Below, one piece after another: positions 32,243-40,460 of a stretch of 64,000 nt of DNA (positions are counted from its first letter, which is position 1; each line of letters begins with the position of its first letter). The notes under the pieces are model-generated. The model had not been told where the DNA came from and ran no database searches. It was given only the letters and a program-made list of their open reading frames with translations. The stretch spans positions 434,001 through 498,000 of the forward strand of contig NZ_KZ845665.1 in NCBI RefSeq assembly GCF_003313465.1. The letters are read 5' to 3'. This DNA is from Thermoflavimicrobium daqui (GTDB taxonomy: Bacteria > Bacillota > Bacilli > Thermoactinomycetales > Thermoactinomycetaceae). Made by a program: the position numbers and the translations under genes.

Positions 32243-32956
32243 ATGGAACAAATCACATGGTGGCTTGCTTTTGGAGCGGGCTTTCTTTCTTTTATTTCTC
32301 CTTGTTGTCTACCGCTATATCCTTCGTACTTATCATACATTACAGGCATTTCTGTTTCGCAGCTTAAGGACTCATCACGCCCACGCGAAGTTCAAAAAGC
32401 AGCTTTGATTCATGCTTTTTTCTTTGTTTTGGGCTTTTCTTTGATTTTCTATGCACTCGGCTTTGCGGTAAGTTGGGTTGGATCACTTTTTAAAGCATAT
32501 CAAGATGTAGTGCGTATGTTATCAGCTATTCTCATGATTGCGATGGGATTATTTATGCTCGGAATTTTTCGTCCTAAATTTATGATGAAAGAAAAGAAAT
32601 GGGAAGTTTCAAAGAAAGGACTAGGCTTTGTAAGTTCTACGTTCATTGGTATGGGCTTTGCAGCGGGATGGTCCCCATGTATTGGGCCTATTTTAGCATC
32701 TGTATTAGCAATGACATCGCTACATCCAGAACGTGCTTTTGTCTATATCACCTTTTATACTTTGGGCTTTTCAATTCCTTTTTTATTAATGGCTTTTTTT
32801 ATTGGTCGGACAAAATGGTTGCTGAAAAATTCGAGCCGTTTTATGAAAGTCGGTGGAGCTTTGATGGTGATATTTGGGGTTCTACTATATACAGACCAGC
32901 TGACGGTGATTATTGTATGGTTAACTCAGCTGACGGGTGGATTCCGTGGCTTTTAG
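32243..32956 (+). CDS. ccdA: Cytochrome c biogenesis protein CcdA
   Basis: 237 residues with six membrane helices. The two conserved cysteines are in FLSFISPCCLPLYPSYL (helix 1) and GFAAGWSPCIGPILAS (helix 4). CcdA carries electrons from cytoplasmic thioredoxin to extracytoplasmic ResA-type proteins for cytochrome c maturation and, in sporulating Bacilli, for StoA/SpoVD redox control. It is placed between two ResA-like genes, giving a complete reductive pathway. AAAGGGAGAGGGC precedes the ATG. Confidence 0.9.
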   Translation: MEQITWWLAFGAGFLSFISPCCLPLYPSYLSYITGISVSQLKDSSRPREVQKAALIHAFFFVLGFSLIFYALGFAVSWVGSLFKAYQDVVRMLSAILMIAMGLFMLGIFRPKFMMKEKKWEVSKKGLGFVSSTFIGMGFAAGWSPCIGPILASVLAMTSLHPERAFVYITFYTLGFSIPFLLMAFFIGRTKWLLKNSSRFMKVGGALMVIFGVLLYTDQLTVIIVWLTQLTGGFRGF

Positions 32957-32975
32957 TGCAACTTTGTAGGCAAGT

Positions 32976-33010
32976 AGCTGAAATGAAAGGTCATTTCAGC
33001 TTTTTTTTTA
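32976..33010 (+). terminator. Terminator after ccdA
   Basis: AGCTGAAATG / CATTTCAGCT with a 6-base loop, then TTTTTTTT. Confidence 0.88.
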
Positions 33011-33060
33011 GTGTGTTACAATCGAAGCAAAAAATAATAGATGTTATAGAATAAGGTGAG

Positions 33061-33594
33061 ATGATGAAGAAAGAAACTCGATTATGGATTCGACGCGTTA
33101 TCTTTCTGGTATTACTGGCGGCTCTTGGTTATTCTTTATACCTTGTCATTAATCCAAGTACTGCCCAAAAACCACAAGTAGGACAAGTTGCCCCTGACTT
33201 TCAGCTTAAAACGTTAGATGGTAAAGAAATTAAATTAAGTCAACTACGAGGAAAAGCAGTTATGCTTAATTTTTGGGGAACTTGGTGTGAGCCTTGTCGC
33301 AGTGAAATGCCTGCTATGCAGAGCATGTATAGTAAATATAAAAATAAGGGATTTGAAATTTTGGCTATTAATATTGCAGAAACGGATATTGCTGTCTCGA
33401 ACTTTAAAGAGCAATATCAACTTGGATTCCCTATCTTGATGGATAAAAGCCGCGATGTAGTCCGACTGTACAAAATTAAGCCATTACCAAGTAGTGTTTT
33501 TATTGATCCTCAAGGTAAAGTTAAAAACTTTATTGAAGGTCCTTTGGATACAAGTCAGCTAGAGCTTTATATTAATCAGATTTTACCGAGATAG
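33061..33594 (+). CDS. resA: Thiol-disulfide oxidoreductase ResA
   Basis: 177 residues: signal anchor at about 10-30 (VIFLVLLAALGYSLYLVI), then VGQVAPDFQLKTLDGKEIKL, FWGTWCEPCRSEMP with the ResA-type CEPC active site, and cis-Pro loop PLPSSVFIDPQG. ResA reduces the haem-binding CxxCH cysteines of apocytochrome c outside the membrane. AAGGTGAG precedes the tandem ATG ATG. A rhodanese gene follows 69 bases later. It is a second ResA-like protein next to ccdA. Confidence 0.88.
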   Translation: MMKKETRLWIRRVIFLVLLAALGYSLYLVINPSTAQKPQVGQVAPDFQLKTLDGKEIKLSQLRGKAVMLNFWGTWCEPCRSEMPAMQSMYSKYKNKGFEILAINIAETDIAVSNFKEQYQLGFPILMDKSRDVVRLYKIKPLPSSVFIDPQGKVKNFIEGPLDTSQLELYINQILPR

Positions 33595-33663
33595 AGTTTT
33601 TGAAGTAATATGATGTTAAAAAGGAAAGTTCAAAGTAAAATAAAAGAAAAAGAGGTGTTTTCG

Positions 33664-33981
33664 ATGAAGAAATATGAAGATCTAGAAGCCAAGAAGTTGA
33701 GTCAGGATTTTGCTGATATAAAAGAAAATTATATCTGGATCGACGTACGTACACCAGAAGAGTATACAAATGGTCATATCCCGGGAAGTATACATATTCC
33801 TCATGATCAGATGGAATTACGCTATCAAGAGTTATTACCATACAAAGAGAAGAAGCTTCTTTTAATCTGTCGAAGTGGAAAGCGAAGTGTTTTTGCTGCT
33901 AATGTTTTAGCTGAGCACGGTTTCCCCTCGTTGTTTAATATGAAAGGCGGAATGTTAGAGTGGACAGGTCCCATCGAGTAA
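33664..33981 (+). CDS. Rhodanese-like sulfurtransferase
   Basis: 105 residues from ATG 33664 (AAAGAGGTG upstream); an upstream in-frame ATG at 33610 lacks a site. Rhodanese motifs: WIDVRTPEEYTNGHIPGSIH and active-site loop LLICRSGKRSVFAANVL with catalytic Cys. The single-domain enzyme carries persulfide sulfur. The cysteine synthase frame overlaps its last 22 bases, so they form one operon, suggesting a role in sulfur metabolism. Confidence 0.85.
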   Translation: MKKYEDLEAKKLSQDFADIKENYIWIDVRTPEEYTNGHIPGSIHIPHDQMELRYQELLPYKEKKLLLICRSGKRSVFAANVLAEHGFPSLFNMKGGMLEWTGPIE

Positions 33982-34952
33982 GTCAGTCAAGACAATTCCC
34001 CTTTGCTCGTACTGTTAATCGTTTATCAGAATTGATCGGCCAAACTCCAGTTGTGAAGCTGCAAAAATTGGTTAGTCCATCGAGTGCAGATCTTTTTGTG
34101 AAGCTAGAGAAATTCAATCCTGGCGGTAGTGTCAAAGATCGTACTGCATACAATATGATTGATTGGGCTGAAAAACAAGGACATCTTCGGCCTGTTTCCA
34201 CTATTATTGAGCCAACGAGTGGAAATACTGGGATTGGCCTTGCAATGGTTGGAGCCTTTAAAGGCTATCGGACGATTTTAGTGATGCCAGATACGATGAG
34301 TAGGGAAAGGATTCGAATTTTAAAAGCATATGGTGCGGAGGTTGTGTTGTCTCCCGGTAGTGAGCGGATGCCAGGGGCTATTCGCCTTGCAGAAGAGCTT
34401 ATGAAGAAAATTCCTCATTCATTTATGCCTTATCAGTTTCAAAATGTCGCTAATCCAGATGTTCATCGGCGAACCACAGGCCCAGAGATTTTAGAACAGA
34501 TGGAAGGTAAGTTAGATGCATTTGTAGCCACTGCGGGAACAGGCGGTACTATTACAGGGACAGGAGAATATCTACGTAAGCATATGCCTCACTTAAGAAT
34601 TACGGTGGTTGAGCCTAAAAATTCTCCCGTTTTGGCAGGAGGAAAACCAGGTCCACATAAGGTGCCAGGAACAAGTCCAGGCTTTATTCCTCCGATTTTA
34701 AACCAACAGATTTATGATGAAATACTACATGTCACTGATGACGAGGTCACAGAGATAACAAGGAGTTTAGCACGAGAAGAAGGCTTGCTTGTAGGACCTT
34801 CATCAGGCGCTGCGGTTTGGGCAGCATTACAAGTAGCTCAACAGCTTGGAACAGGCAAAAAGGTTCTTTGCATAGCTCCTGATACAGGAGAGCGTTATCT
34901 AAGCACAGATATTTTTGCATTTGAAGGTTGCGATACTAATAAGTCCTTATAA
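33960..34952 (+). CDS. cysK: Cysteine synthase family PLP enzyme
   Basis: 330 residues if GTG 33960 is used; the core family start (RLSELIGQTPVVKL) begins about 20 residues in, and no better start is visible. Motifs: LEKFNPGGSVKDRTA with the PLP lysine, EPTSGNTGIGLAM phosphate/asparagine loop, TAGTGGTITGTGEYL, and GLLVGPSSGAAVWAA. It makes cysteine from O-acetylserine and sulfide, or is a cystathionine-beta-synthase-type paralogue. It overlaps the rhodanese gene and is followed by a MidA-like methyltransferase gene. Confidence 0.82.
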   Translation: MDRSHRVSQSRQFPFARTVNRLSELIGQTPVVKLQKLVSPSSADLFVKLEKFNPGGSVKDRTAYNMIDWAEKQGHLRPVSTIIEPTSGNTGIGLAMVGAFKGYRTILVMPDTMSRERIRILKAYGAEVVLSPGSERMPGAIRLAEELMKKIPHSFMPYQFQNVANPDVHRRTTGPEILEQMEGKLDAFVATAGTGGTITGTGEYLRKHMPHLRITVVEPKNSPVLAGGKPGPHKVPGTSPGFIPPILNQQIYDEILHVTDDEVTEITRSLAREEGLLVGPSSGAAVWAALQVAQQLGTGKKVLCIAPDTGERYLSTDIFAFEGCDTNKSL

Positions 34953-34992
34953 GTTTTCCGTGCTTGATCTTGTAGAAAAGAGGGCAGATGCT

Positions 34993-36069
34993 TTGACTAC
35001 CTCCTTACAACAAATCGTTATAGATGAAATAAAAAAGTCTTCCAGAAGGGCACTGCCTTTCTCCCGGTTTATGGAGCTATCTTTGTATCATCCGGATTGG
35101 GGATACTACCAAACAAAACAAATGAAACTGGGAAAAGAAGGAGACTTTTTTACGAATGCGCATGTAGGAGATTTAGTAGGGAAAGTATTAGGTCGTGTTT
35201 TTCATAAATGGAGTCATAAGCCTTATGTTATTGTGGAAATGGGACCTGGGGATGGTAGATTAACTGAAGCGGTTATTGGTAGCTTGCTTCAATTAGGTGT
35301 CTCGCCGGATATGATCCAATTTTTTTTGGTGGAAACAAGTGACTATATGAGGCAATGTCAGCAAAAGAGGCTATCTGGTTTACCCATCTCCTGCAAATGG
35401 GCTTCCCATATTTTAGAATTGCCCAAAGTTCCATTTGCAATTGTATATAGCAATGAGCTAGTGGATGCTTTTCCTGTGCATCGAATTTGCCAAGTAGGTG
35501 AAAACTTACAGGAAGTCTGTGTCACTTTTGATGAAGATCAGGAAATTTTTCATGAGGTTCTGGCTCCATTATCCACAACAGCTTTGCAACATTTTATCCA
35601 AGACTTTGAAATTAAGCTTACAGAAGGACAAGTGATTGAAGTCAATTTACAGGCTTATGATTGGTTAAAAGAACTGGCTAGCTGGATGGAAACAGGGTAT
35701 TTATTAACGATCGATTATGGTGGCACTCAAGAAGAGCTTTTTAACTCCGTACGTAAAAATGGAACCATACGTTATTATCGCCATCACCAAATACTAGATG
35801 ATCCCTACTCTTTGTTTGGGGAAATTGATATGACAAGTCATGTTAATTTTTCTTCGTTGATGAAATGGGGGGAGGAGCTAGAGTTTCAAACCGTAGGATT
35901 TCAGACACAAGGAGCTTTTTTATTAGATCAGGGAATTTTGGATCTGGTTCCAGTGGTTCCAGCTTCTAACCCGTTTAGTCCTGAAGCAAAACAAATGAGA
36001 GCGATGCAGCAATTGATCCACCCAGATGGAATGGGAGAAGTATTTCGAGTACTTGTTCAGAAAAAATAG
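34993..36069 (+). CDS. SAM-dependent methyltransferase, MidA/NDUFAF7 (DUF185) family
   Basis: About 358 residues from TTG 34993, which has AGAGGGCAG 6 bases upstream; the frame is open from 34915, overlapping the previous gene. Family motifs: LPFSRFMELSLYHPDWGYY, FTNAHVGDLVGKVLGRVF, IVEMGPGDGRLTEAVI (SAM site), AIVYSNELVDAFPVHRI, LLTIDYGGTQEELF. The mitochondrial member methylates an arginine of complex I; bacterial roles are unclear. Shared terminator with the convergent DUF2626 gene. Confidence 0.8.
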   Translation: MTTSLQQIVIDEIKKSSRRALPFSRFMELSLYHPDWGYYQTKQMKLGKEGDFFTNAHVGDLVGKVLGRVFHKWSHKPYVIVEMGPGDGRLTEAVIGSLLQLGVSPDMIQFFLVETSDYMRQCQQKRLSGLPISCKWASHILELPKVPFAIVYSNELVDAFPVHRICQVGENLQEVCVTFDEDQEIFHEVLAPLSTTALQHFIQDFEIKLTEGQVIEVNLQAYDWLKELASWMETGYLLTIDYGGTQEELFNSVRKNGTIRYYRHHQILDDPYSLFGEIDMTSHVNFSSLMKWGEELEFQTVGFQTQGAFLLDQGILDLVPVVPASNPFSPEAKQMRAMQQLIHPDGMGEVFRVLVQKK

Positions 36070-36113
36070 GTTGTTTAAGGAATGTAAAAGAGAAACTAGG
36101 GTAAATATGAATA

Positions 36114-36138
36114 AAAGCTCCCAGTGGGAGCTTTTATT
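36114..36138. terminator. Bidirectional terminator
   Basis: AAAAGCTCCCA / TGGGAGCTTTT with almost no loop, between convergent genes. Confidence 0.8.
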
Positions 36139-36139
36139 A

Positions 36140-36388
36140 TTAATGAACGGCAGCTTGTACTCCATCCATCATAAAAGTAGCATACCAAACCATACCACAG
36201 AATGAGACAAACATGTATCCAGCAAAGAAGTACATATATGTTTTTTCTGTTAATTTAAGTGCACCTAAAATGACAAAGAAAGCAGTTTGTACTAAAAAGA
36301 GGATAGCTGGAATATACATTTCTCCTGCTAAAAACATAAGTGCTATAACTCCAGCCCAGAAACCTAATACATGAAACATGCGTGCCAT
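36140..36388 (-). CDS. yqgY: DUF2626 membrane protein, YqgY-like
   Basis: 82 residues, three membrane helices (FHVLGFWAGVIALMFLAG, ILFLVQTAFFVILGALKL, MYFFAGYMFVSFCGMVWYAT). The start MARMFHVLGFWAGV is diagnostic of the DUF2626 family, which occurs in Bacillales. In B. subtilis the YqgX-type hydrolase is a genomic neighbour of yqgY; here they are 5 kb apart. GGGGTGGGCTAG lies before the ATG. Function unknown. Confidence 0.8.
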   Translation of the reverse strand: MARMFHVLGFWAGVIALMFLAGEMYIPAILFLVQTAFFVILGALKLTEKTYMYFFAGYMFVSFCGMVWYATFMMDGVQAAVH

Positions 36389-36519
36389 CTAGCCCACCCC
36401 TTTCCGTTTAAGGCTACCTCATTTTATGAACCTTTAATTGCTAATTTGTGCATACGATCACAGATTTATTATACCTAGAGCTTTTTAGGGTATCAAGTTA
36501 AGAAGAAAGGATGTTTGAA

Positions 36520-37272
36520 ATGAAGACACTTGTTTTCTCAAAAAAAGATGGGATCGGCTGGATTCGTTTTCATCGACCAGAGGTGCGAAATGCTGTCAAT
36601 CTACAGATGATAGAAGAATTGGAACAAGTTATTACGAAATGTGAACAAGATGATACACTCCATGTTCTTATTTTTTCTGGAGATGAAAGAGCCTTTGTTT
36701 CAGGTGGGGATGTCCGGGAGTTTCACCAATTGGAGAAAAAAGAAGAGATTTATCCCATCATGTTTCGAATGGGACAGCTACTAGAAAGAATGGATCAATT
36801 GAACTGTTTAACTATAGCAACAGTTGAAGGAACAGCAGTAGGAGGAGGTTGCGAGATCTTAACCAGTTGTGACCTTTGTGTAGCTTCCGAAAAAGCTAAA
36901 TTTGGCTTTATACAAGTTCATTTAAAGATTACGACAGGTTGGGGAGGAGCGGGTCGATTGACTAGAAAAATCGGTTCGGGGCGAGCTTTATATTTACTAT
37001 TAACGGGTGAAATAATCTCTGCTACCAAAGCATATGAACTGCAACTGGTGGATCACCTTTATAAACAAGAAAATTTTAGAGATGAAGTTACAGCTTTGGC
37101 AGAACACTTGGCAAGTATTCCTTCTAAGGTTATTCAAACTTACAAACAAATCGCTAGACTCAATGGGGCTACACCGACATTCCCTCTTGAAGCAGAAAGT
37201 TGCTCTATTCTCTGGGAAGGAAAGGAACATAGACAAAAGGTAGAAGAATTTTTACGAAGAACAGATAGGTAA
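36520..37272 (+). CDS. Enoyl-CoA hydratase/isomerase family protein
   Basis: 250 residues from ATG 36520 (AAAGGATG upstream). Crotonase-fold motifs: IRFHRPEVRNAVNLQMI, FVSGGDVREF (oxyanion hole), TVEGTAVGGGCEILTSCDLC, then KFGFIQVHLKITTGWGGAGR. The GWGG turn is typical of decarboxylase-type members (methyl/ethylmalonyl-CoA decarboxylase) rather than classical hydratases, so a metabolite-repair decarboxylase is possible. It stands alone, upstream of rsfA; the true yng-type hydratase is at 41375. Confidence 0.75.
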   Translation: MKTLVFSKKDGIGWIRFHRPEVRNAVNLQMIEELEQVITKCEQDDTLHVLIFSGDERAFVSGGDVREFHQLEKKEEIYPIMFRMGQLLERMDQLNCLTIATVEGTAVGGGCEILTSCDLCVASEKAKFGFIQVHLKITTGWGGAGRLTRKIGSGRALYLLLTGEIISATKAYELQLVDHLYKQENFRDEVTALAEHLASIPSKVIQTYKQIARLNGATPTFPLEAESCSILWEGKEHRQKVEEFLRRTDR

Positions 37273-37425
37273 ACATAGACAAGCTTGTAACTTTTTTAAG
37301 AGAGATAAATGTATACATCCACATGATTTCGGTTATAAAAATTAATAGTTACATATACTAGGTTTTATATTAATTGCATACAAATAGAACAAATAGGTTT
37401 TTGTTTAAATGATACGAGATCAAGT

Positions 37426-37538
37426 AAAAGGAGGTGGATACTGTTACTTAAATATAGGCAATAGTCCATGAATGCGGACAAATAAAGATAACGTTAATCA
37501 TGGATATATTCGTCTATGTTTTCAGTAACAGGAGCCTG
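37426..37538 (+). ncRNA. Structured leader with bridged ribosome-binding site (copy 2)
   Basis: AAAAGGAGGTG (37426-37436), CTGTTACT (37441-37448) pairing with AGTAACAG (37524-37531), 7 bases before ATG 37539. The helix extends: AAA with TTT (37450-37452/37520-37522), then TATAGGC (37453-37459) with GTCTATG (37512-37518). Inside is GTCC/GGAC. Together about 18 pairs around a 50-base interior, similar in sequence to copy 1. Confidence 0.65.
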
Positions 37539-38153
37539 ATGGCTGTTAAACGTCAAGATGCTTGGATGGCGGAAGATGATATGGTATTAGCAGAAGTAAC
37601 ACTTCGGCATATTCGTGAAGGCGGGACTCAGCTGGCTGCTTTTGAAGAAGTAGCACAAAGGCTAGGTAGAACCCCTGCAGCTTGTGGATTCCGCTGGAAT
37701 AGCTCTGTAAGAAAAAAATATGAAGCTGCAATTCAAATCGCAAAAGCTCAAAGACAAAAAAGAAGTCAGGAGAGAAGAATTTCTTATACTACATATACAT
37801 CTAGAGAGGATCATTTACAAGATCCAAATTATTCACTGGATCATATAATCCGTTTTTTACGGCAACATAAAAACGAGGTAGGCGAGCTTCGTAGGCAACA
37901 GAAACAGTTAGAAAAAGAATTACAAGAGCGAGAAGAGCAGATGGAGAGATTAGAAAGAGAAAATTATGCAATGAAAAGTCAGCTTGACTCTATGCAAAAT
38001 AATTATCAAGTAGTCAATGATGATTATCGTACATTAATTCAAATCATGGAGCGGGCTCGAAAGATGACTATACTGGATGAAGAGGAGAATGGAATGCATA
38101 AAGCTAAATTCCGTATGGAGACGAATGGGAATTTAGAAAGGATTGATAAATAG
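37539..38153 (+). CDS. rsfA: RsfA-family prespore-specific transcriptional regulator
   Basis: 204 residues from ATG 37539 (the frame extends to ATG 37500, but those 13 codons form the leader helix). The Myb/SANT-like N-terminus [40 protein letters not shown] and [20 protein letters not shown] is diagnostic of RsfA/YlbO; a coiled coil ([20 protein letters not shown]) follows. In B. subtilis rsfA is transcribed by sigma-F in the forespore and modulates sigma-F-dependent genes. The neighbouring gene is ylbP as in B. subtilis. AGGAG next to the ATG coincides with the helix 3' arm. Confidence 0.88.
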   Translation: MAVKRQDAWMAEDDMVLAEVTLRHIREGGTQLAAFEEVAQRLGRTPAACGFRWNSSVRKKYEAAIQIAKAQRQKRSQERRISYTTYTSREDHLQDPNYSLDHIIRFLRQHKNEVGELRRQQKQLEKELQEREEQMERLERENYAMKSQLDSMQNNYQVVNDDYRTLIQIMERARKMTILDEEENGMHKAKFRMETNGNLERIDK

Positions 38154-38161
38154 TAACAGGA

Positions 38162-38198
38162 GAGTCCCCACAAACGATACGCTGTGGGGACTTTTTTT
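38162..38198 (+). terminator. Terminator of rsfA
   Basis: AGTCCCCACA / TGTGGGGACT stem, then TTTTTTT. Confidence 0.88.
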
Positions 38199-38214
38199 AT
38201 TTGAGAAAAATTGA

Positions 38215-38688
38215 TTATACTTGTAAAGAGACACCCTCAGGTAGCCATACATAAGGGCTTTCACCACGGTCACGAACCGGGTTATAATGCACAGGTTGAA
38301 AACCCATCTTTTCCCAAAAAAGGGTAGAACGATTACGGGCATTTGTTTTAATGGGGAGTCCAAAGCTTTTGGCAAAGGAGATTAGTTCACTCCCTAATCC
38401 GTTTCGTTGATAAGGTGCTAATACTTCTAGCTTCCATAGCTCTAAATGATCTTGAGCAGGCAGAAAATAACGATCATATTTTCCTGAAATCTGATATAAA
38501 CTCATACGGGCGACTAACTTATCATCTTGGTAAATCCCATAAAAGGGTGAATCCAATTCATTTTCTATCAGGTTTGCTTCTAGGTCACCTAACATGGATA
38601 ATTCAGCTAAGCCATACTCACGAAACTCTTTGAATTCCTCCAATGTTTTGAAGTTGATTTTTAACTTTTCAACCTGATATAGCCCCAT
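38215..38688 (-). CDS. ylbP: GNAT N-acetyltransferase, YlbP-like
   Basis: 157 residues from ATG 38688 (GGGGGAATAACT upstream). GNAT fold: LIENELDSPFYGIYQDDKLV, LEVLAPYQRNGLGSELISFA (acetyl-CoA loop Q/RxxGxG/A), TLFWEKMGFQPVHYNPVRDR. It matches YlbP, encoded next to rsfA (ylbO) in B. subtilis. Acceptor unknown. Convergent with rsfA. Confidence 0.82.
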   Translation of the reverse strand: MGLYQVEKLKINFKTLEEFKEFREYGLAELSMLGDLEANLIENELDSPFYGIYQDDKLVARMSLYQISGKYDRYFLPAQDHLELWKLEVLAPYQRNGLGSELISFAKSFGLPIKTNARNRSTLFWEKMGFQPVHYNPVRDRGESPYVWLPEGVSLQV

Positions 38689-38873
38689 AGTTATTCCCCC
38701 CATTTATCAATGTGCATTCTTATTCCTATTATATATCAATTAAAATTTCTAGGAGGAATCAATTTATTTTTGTCGAAAATCTCACTTAGTGATATAATTT
38801 ACTCGTTTAGATAGAAAATTATAATTTTTTTGCCGTTACTTATTTCTATTTTACAAAAGGAAGTGATAGGAGT

Positions 38874-40217
38874 ATGGCTATTCAAAAGGTTTTAATTGCT
38901 AATCGTGGTGAAATCGCTAGACGTATTATTCGAACGTGTCAAGAACGAGGCGTCAAAACGGTAGCAGTGTACTCCGAAGCTGACAAAGACTTACCTTATG
39001 TAAGCGCCGCTGATGAATCGAGGTGTATTGGAGAGCCACCTGTAGCTAAAAGCTATCTACAGATGGATAAGATGATTGAAGTTGCCAAAGAAGTAGGCGC
39101 AGATGCGATTCATCCAGGGTATGGGTTACTATCAGAAAATGATGAGTTTGCTAGGAAGGTCATACAAGAGGGAATCATATGGATAGGACCAGACCCAGAA
39201 GTAATCGCTTTGATGGGAGATAAAGTCGTCGCTAGACAAACCATGCAAAATGTAGGTGTTCCTGTAGTACCTGGGGCTGATCAGATAAGTACTATTGAAG
39301 ATGCAGTTCAGGCAGCAGAACAGATCGGGTTACCTGTGATGATCAAAGCGAGTGCTGGTGGTGGCGGAATTGGAATGTATGTGTGTCATACTTTAGAAGA
39401 TGTGAAACAGTTTTTCCCAACAGCACAAAGCCGTGCAAAAGCATATTTTGGAAATGATCGTTTATTTATTGAAAAATGGGTTAGTCCATCACGACATGTA
39501 GAGGTACAAATCATCGCGGATGCCAGTGGTCAAGTTCTTCACTTATATGAGAGAGAGTGTTCTGTTCAAAGGCGAAATCAAAAAGTGATTGAAGAAAGCT
39601 TGTCCCCATCGATTTCATCGGAAACCCGAATACGTTTACACGAAATGGCAATCCAAGCTGCCCAGGCAGTTCAGTATACAGGAGTAGGTACAGTAGAATT
39701 TTTAGTAGGACCTAATGATGAATTTTACTTTTTAGAAATGAATACACGTTTACAAGTAGAGCATCCCGTAACAGAGTGTATAACAGAGTTAGACTTGGTA
39801 TCGTTGCAACTTGATTTGGCAATGGGGAATAACATCCCATTTTCACAGGATGAAGTAAGAGCCAAAGGGCATGCGATGGAGTTTCGCATTTGTGCAGAAG
39901 ATCCAAAACAATTTATCCCTTCTCCCGGAAAAATATCAAGGTTTCGGATACCTAAAGAAAAGGGAATACGTGTTGATGCAGGCGTAAAAGAAGGAAGTGT
40001 GGTTACACCATTTTATGATTCGTTAATTGCTAAGTGCATTGTAAGCGGTTCCAATCGTGAGGAAGTTTTAGAAAAGAGTAAGCAAGCTTTACAATCCTTT
40101 GAAATTGAAGGAATCAAGACAAATATCCCAACACTCATTCGAGTTTTGGAAGAATCTAAATTTGTACAAGGTAATTATCATACGCAGTTATTAAAGGAAA
40201 TGGGTTACAAAGCTTAA
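38874..40217 (+). CDS. yngHA: Acyl-CoA carboxylase, biotin carboxylase subunit
   Basis: 447 residues. ATP-grasp biotin carboxylase: KVLIANRGEIARRIIRTCQE, IHPGYGLLSENDEFAR, MIKASAGGGGIGMYVC, HVEVQIIADASGQVLHLYER-ECSVQRR and FLEMNTRLQVEHPVTE. It carboxylates biotin on the carrier encoded next. The operon (biotin carboxylase, BCCP, HMG-CoA lyase, enoyl-CoA hydratase, carboxyltransferase) matches the B. subtilis yng cluster, and the set fits methylcrotonyl-CoA carboxylase of leucine degradation. In B. subtilis the cluster is expressed in the mother cell by sigma-E. GGAAGTGATAGGAGT precedes the ATG. Confidence 0.9.
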   Translation: MAIQKVLIANRGEIARRIIRTCQERGVKTVAVYSEADKDLPYVSAADESRCIGEPPVAKSYLQMDKMIEVAKEVGADAIHPGYGLLSENDEFARKVIQEGIIWIGPDPEVIALMGDKVVARQTMQNVGVPVVPGADQISTIEDAVQAAEQIGLPVMIKASAGGGGIGMYVCHTLEDVKQFFPTAQSRAKAYFGNDRLFIEKWVSPSRHVEVQIIADASGQVLHLYERECSVQRRNQKVIEESLSPSISSETRIRLHEMAIQAAQAVQYTGVGTVEFLVGPNDEFYFLEMNTRLQVEHPVTECITELDLVSLQLDLAMGNNIPFSQDEVRAKGHAMEFRICAEDPKQFIPSPGKISRFRIPKEKGIRVDAGVKEGSVVTPFYDSLIAKCIVSGSNREEVLEKSKQALQSFEIEGIKTNIPTLIRVLEESKFVQGNYHTQLLKEMGYKA

Positions 40218-40231
40218 AAGGAGTGAATGAG

Positions 40232-40447
40232 ATGGCAAAGGTTTATTCAAATATGGCAGGAACAGTGTGGAAGGTACTCGTAAAAGCTGGAGATCAAGTA
40301 GAATCAGATCAAACTCTTATTATTTTAGAGTCGATGAAAATGGAAATACCCATTCTAGCAGAGCAAAATGGAACCGTAAAAGAAGTAAAAGTAAGTGAAG
40401 GGGATTTTGTTAATGATGGTGATGTGCTCGTCGATATAGAAGAGTAG
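40232..40447 (+). CDS. yngHB: Biotin carboxyl carrier protein
   Basis: 71 residues from ATG 40232 (AAAAGGAGTGAATGAG upstream). A single biotinyl domain with LESMKMEIPI, the lysine of MKM being biotinylated, and the hinge QNGTVKEVKVSEGDFVNDGD. Stand-alone short BCCP of the YngHB type, partner of the carboxylase encoded on both sides. Confidence 0.9.
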   Translation: MAKVYSNMAGTVWKVLVKAGDQVESDQTLIILESMKMEIPILAEQNGTVKEVKVSEGDFVNDGDVLVDIEE

Positions 40448-40460
40448 AAAGGATGAGATC

